Shown: positions 30,595 through 33,665 of the stretch, one piece after another
Position numbering within the stretch: position 1 is the stretch's first letter
Layout of the letters: each line of letters opens with the position of its first letter
Assembly (NCBI GenBank): GCA_934248075.1
Contig: CAKQKH010000014.1
Coordinates: 1-33,665, forward strand
From: an uncultured Alphaproteobacteria bacterium
GTDB taxonomy: Bacteria > Pseudomonadota > Alphaproteobacteria > RF32 > CAG-239
Reading direction: 5' to 3'
DNA: 33,665 nt
Program-made: the position numbers and the translations under genes
The notes under the pieces: generated by a model
Seen by the model: only the letters and a program-made list of their open reading frames with translations
Told to the model about the DNA's origin: nothing
Databases searched by the model: none

Positions 30595-33500
30595 CTATGC
30601 CCGCCCCCCTTTGTTTGCGCTTATGGTTTGTTGAGAAGTATTGGTTTTGTCCTGTTGGAGAGTAATCGGCTTAAATGACACAGTAACAACCTGGCTTCCA
30701 TCGCTCATAGTGTGGTCTATGCCTTTCTTCTCCATGGCGACTAATCCGCGTTGCTGCATGGCTTTCATATAACGCAGTGTAGTTTTGTCGCGCAAATCGG
30801 CAGACCATTCACCACCGTCGCGTTTGATATATTTAATTACTTCAGCCAGCAGTTTGGCCGATGACGCATTTTTGTCTTTGCGGTATTCCGGCAATACGGC
30901 CATATCATAAATATGTTTTTCGGTTTCATCCCACAAACAATAACCGCAGACTTTACCTTGGCGGTCTGTTAAGACCATACCTTGCGGATTATTTTTCGGA
31001 ACGGATAGTTCTTTGTCGCTGTCGGGAAAACACTGTTGAGCAACTTGTTCTGCTCCATGTTTGTATTTTTCGCTATAACCGCGGATTAGGAGTTCCGGCA
31101 GTTTTTCCGGCGTGGCCTGCGGGTTGTCGTACAAAAGCCATTGTGTGGCGGCATCGGAATATCCTGAATATCCGTCAGGCAAAGGAGCTTTATTGTTTGC
31201 AAGGTTATATTTGCTGCTGTCTAACATCAAATCCGGACTGCTGCCAATAGTAATCTGGCGGTAATTGTCATTCTTAAACTGATCCACCATTTTGGAAAAC
31301 ACTTCTTGGGTTTGTTCGGCATCTTGCTTATTAACCGAATTGTTGATTTCAACATTATCAAAGGTCAAATTTTTCATATCTTGGTTTTGGGTGCGGTAAA
31401 ACCATGAGCAACCCAGCATCTCCCAATTGCCGGATTTATCCTGTTTTTCAAATATCAAACAGCCGGAATCGGGGTTGATAACACTGTCAACTGCGCATTT
31501 GCTGCCGACACTACCATAACTCTGGCAACAACTGGCGCGTTTGGAGCCAAAGTTGCCGCCGGCGCAAATTGGCCGAGGATCATCTTTGGACGCCACAAAG
31601 CACCGCCATGTGCCGTCGGTGGAATAAACCATCTCTTTATCCGCAAAAGCTGATGGCGTAACTTTGCCTTGGAGGTAAATGCTTTCGGCCTCGTTATATT
31701 TCTGTTGGCTGCTCAGAAATTCAGCATTAGCCAAGCAAAACTCCTGATCGCGTCCGGCCCATTTGAGCGCTTTGGCCATTGCCGCTATCTCAACAAATTT
31801 TTTGTTGGCGATATGTTCTTTTAACATATCATACCGCTGCAATACCATGCTCAAATCATCAGTATTTTTTTGTCCGGTACGAATACATTGGCCGGTTTCT
31901 TCATTATATTCGGTTTTAACGTTTGGCATATCGAAACGGATAAATTTATCATGCTCAGGAGTTTCGCCAAACATATGTTTATCGGCACATTTACGAATTT
32001 CCTGTATATCTTGCATTTTGCTGCCATTAAGCATCCAGGCAGTAGCTTTCTCGGCAGAAATTGGCTGCATATTCGCATAATCGACATAGCCGACCACGCT
32101 TTTTAGGGTGCCGGCCAAAGAGCCTTGTTTCCGCTGATCGGCGGTGAGGGCTGTTCTGGCTTCATCATAGGCTTTTTGCGCCTCAATAATTTCGGTTTGG
32201 GTTCCGTTGGTTTTAAGCTGTTCCAACCTTTGATTTAATTCATCGACTTTTTTAGAATCGAGTTGGATTTTCGAGGCGTTAATGCGCAAATTTGTGGTCA
32301 ATTTAGCGGCTTTAGCTTCCCGCTCGGCCAGTCGTTTGGCATCTTTTTCAGTTCCGATTTCAGCTTTGCGGGCTTGCAAATATTTGTTATAAACCGCAAT
32401 CTTTTGCAAATAATTTTGAAAATCATTGCCATAGACCAAACTTAAAGCCGCGGCATTGGGAATCAGCCAATCTTGGTTCTGTCGCAACAATTGCTCTTTG
32501 CTCAGAGGTTCCCCGTTGTTGGTTTCAGTGCTTTTTTGTGATAAATATTCAAAATGCAAAATGGCGTTTTTGGCTTTTTTATATGTATTGCTATCAAATT
32601 TTATAAGCTGAGAAATAGAAAAGTTGTTTATAAGGCATGTTTTTTCAGTTTGGTCACAAGAGCGGATATTGTAAGCGGCTTGCAACAGTGACTCTTGATT
32701 GTTATATTGAGCTTTAACATTATCAAGATTCTTAGCCTCAACATTTTGCAGGCAAATGCTTGCCAAGTTAATTTTATCTTTATCCGCAAATGATAACGAA
32801 ATTATTGTATTTAAGATTTCTTGGTGAAGATCAGCATTAGTTTCCGCAATCTGTTTAATGGCGTCGTAGGCTTGTGCAAGGCTATCATCATTATTTTTAT
32901 CTGATTGCAGTCCGGTTTTAATTGTTTCGAGAATATCTTTTCCGTACTCGGGCGCGGCTTGGAACATATCACTCAGAGATTTGTAGGCTTTTTCAAGGCT
33001 ATTACTGCCATTTTTATCTGAATGTAGCCCGGTTTTCATTGTCTCGAGAATATCTTTTCTGTACTCGGGAGCGGCTTGGAACATATCACTCAGAGATTTG
33101 TAGGCTTTTTCAAGGCTATAATCGTAATTTTTATTTGATTGCAGTACAGTTTTCATTGTCTCGAGAATATCTTTTCTGTACTCGGGAGCGGCTTGGAACA
33201 TATCACTAAGAGATTCGTAGGCCTGATCAAGGCTATTATAGTCATTTTTACCTGGTTGCAGTACAGTTTTCATGGTTTCGAGAATATCTTTTCTGTACTC
33301 GGGAGCGGCTTGGAACATATCACTCAGAGATTTGTAGGCCCGTTCAAGGTAACCATTTTTATTTTTGTCTGATTGCAGTCCGGTTTTCATTGTTTCGAAA
33401 ATATCTTTTCTGTACTCGGGAGCGGCTTGGAACATATCATTCAGAAATTCATAGGCTTGATCAAGGGTATGATAGTCATTTTTATCTGATTGCAGTACAG

Positions 33501-33665
33501 TTTTCATTGTTTCGAGAATATCTTTTCTGTACTCGGGAGCGGCTTGGAACATATCACTCAGAGATTCGTAGGCCTGATCAATGCTATTATAGTCATTTTT
33601 ATCTGATTGCAGTACAGTTTTCATTGTTTCGAGAATATCTTTTCTGTACTCGGGAGCGGCTTGGA
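30595..33665 (-). CDS. Large 39-residue-repeat protein with GNAT-like C-terminus (5' end outside window)
   Basis: At least 1020 residues, running off the window; the true start is not seen. N-terminal part: six nearly identical 39-residue units (MKT(V/G)LQ..KN...AY..LSDMFQAAPEYRKDILET) and a seventh degenerate one, probably helical. Then a helical region, a coiled coil (~residues 390-500 of the visible part) rich in Lys/Glu/Gln, a Cys-rich segment (CFVASKDDPRPICAGG, ASCCQSYGS, SGCLIF, GCSWFY), and a C-terminal GNAT-like stretch (GKVCGYCLWDE, DMAVLPEYRKDKNASSAKLLAEVI). The usual Q/RxxGxG acetyl-CoA loop is not clean. No signal peptide is visible. I do not recognise the family. Effector, surface or enzyme roles are open; the repeats look recently expanded. 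Confidence 0.72.
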   Translation of the reverse strand, partial: QAAPEYRKDILETMKTVLQSDKNDYNSIDQAYESLSDMFQAAPEYRKDILETMKTVLQSDKNDYHTLDQAYEFLNDMFQAAPEYRKDIFETMKTGLQSDKNKNGYLERAYKSLSDMFQAAPEYRKDILETMKTVLQPGKNDYNSLDQAYESLSDMFQAAPEYRKDILETMKTVLQSNKNYDYSLEKAYKSLSDMFQAAPEYRKDILETMKTGLHSDKNGSNSLEKAYKSLSDMFQAAPEYGKDILETIKTGLQSDKNNDDSLAQAYDAIKQIAETNADLHQEILNTIISLSFADKDKINLASICLQNVEAKNLDNVKAQYNNQESLLQAAYNIRSCDQTEKTCLINNFSISQLIKFDSNTYKKAKNAILHFEYLSQKSTETNNGEPLSKEQLLRQNQDWLIPNAAALSLVYGNDFQNYLQKIAVYNKYLQARKAEIGTEKDAKRLAEREAKAAKLTTNLRINASKIQLDSKKVDELNQRLEQLKTNGTQTEIIEAQKAYDEARTALTADQRKQGSLAGTLKSVVGYVDYANMQPISAEKATAWMLNGSKMQDIQEIRKCADKHMFGETPEHDKFIRFDMPNVKTEYNEETGQCIRTGQKNTDDLSMVLQRYDMLKEHIANKKFVEIAAMAKALKWAGRDQEFCLANAEFLSSQQKYNEAESIYLQGKVTPSAFADKEMVYSTDGTWRCFVASKDDPRPICAGGNFGSKRASCCQSYGSVGSKCAVDSVINPDSGCLIFEKQDKSGNWEMLGCSWFYRTQNQDMKNLTFDNVEINNSVNKQDAEQTQEVFSKMVDQFKNDNYRQITIGSSPDLMLDSSKYNLANNKAPLPDGYSGYSDAATQWLLYDNPQATPEKLPELLIRGYSEKYKHGAEQVAQQCFPDSDKELSVPKNNPQGMVLTDRQGKVCGYCLWDETEKHIYDMAVLPEYRKDKNASSAKLLAEVIKYIKRDGGEWSADLRDKTTLRYMKAMQQRGLVAMEKKGIDHTMSDGSQVVTVSFKPITLQQDKTNTSQQTISANKGGRA
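32806..33665 (-). repeat. 117-bp tandem coding repeats
   Basis: Seven in-frame 117-bp units (33624-32806, reading leftward) plus the end of another at the window edge. Six are near identical at the DNA level in the part encoding SDMFQAAPEYRKDILE; the variable part encodes the ~10 residues after MKT.LQS. Unit 7 (32922-32806) has drifted. The open frames on the plus strand through this region are shadows of the repeat. Confidence 0.93.

Noticed and set aside
32922..33372. Plus-strand repetitive proteins
   Set aside because: They are antisense to the large repeat protein and repeat only because the 117-bp units do.

Overview
The window looks like chromosome from a flagellated, Gram-negative, fermentative or anaerobic alphaproteobacterium of moderate-to-low GC. 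Evidence for the lineage: the acpP-fabF-mltG gene order, a YbjN protein, a DUF465 (YdcH-type) small protein, a CtrA-like TTAA-N7-TTAA site beside DnaA boxes, a flagellin end, and an outer-membrane barrel with a Sec signal. Evidence for anaerobic metabolism: two [FeFe]-hydrogenase-family proteins and an L-lactate dehydrogenase. A gut-associated or similar anoxic lineage is my inference; nothing here proves it. No phage, IS transposase, rRNA or CRISPR array is visible.

Layout. 1-515 is the 3' end of a flagellin gene, followed by a gene-free stretch of nested inverted repeats (516-800). 807-5834 (minus strand) is a five-gene operon: a [2Fe-2S] thioredoxin-like protein, a PAS-containing sensory-type [FeFe] hydrogenase (HydS-like), a SpoIIE/PP2C phosphatase, a second [2Fe-2S] thioredoxin-like protein and a group-B-like monomeric [FeFe] hydrogenase, ending at a clear terminator. 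Divergent from it (6024-8565, plus) is a translationally coupled pair of paralogous proteins with a degenerate EAL fold. Then come a DUF465 protein, a GT92-like glycosyltransferase, tRNA-Leu(CAG), uppP with a CheY-like receiver, an M23 peptidase and xseA.

13587-14068 is the oddest noncoding stretch: a consensus sigma-70 promoter, a 28-bp palindrome on the start point, nine tandem 16/17-bp repeats, then an orphan HigA-like HTH protein. Next are ftsY and an mtaB-like gene (minus), an outer-membrane barrel protein (plus), ldh with two 142-bp palindromic repeats in its leader, an acidic membrane-anchored protein and a three-gene ABC-2 exporter (minus), then acpP-fabF-mltG plus a small ACP-like protein lacking the phosphopantetheine serine (plus).

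25320-25451, between ybjN and lgt, carries a cluster of DnaA boxes, AT-rich DNA and a CtrA-type site, an origin-like arrangement. Beyond are lgt, a membrane protein with an NADEF motif in place of GGDEF, queA, two tandem LysR-like paralogues and, running off the window end on the minus strand, a large protein of near-identical 39-residue repeats with a GNAT-like C-terminus.

How the genes fit together. The hydrogenase operon reads as a redox/H2 sensor: HydS plus phosphatase signal, and the group-B-like enzyme and two [2Fe-2S] proteins move electrons. The maturases HydE/F/G are not in this window. Lactate dehydrogenase fits the same fermentative redox theme. Three proteins of c-di-GMP-related folds (two EAL-like, one GGDEF-like) lack canonical catalytic motifs, so they may act as receptors or scaffolds. 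Coordinates of CDSs use the start I judged best from the ribosome-binding site, often shorter than the longest open frame.
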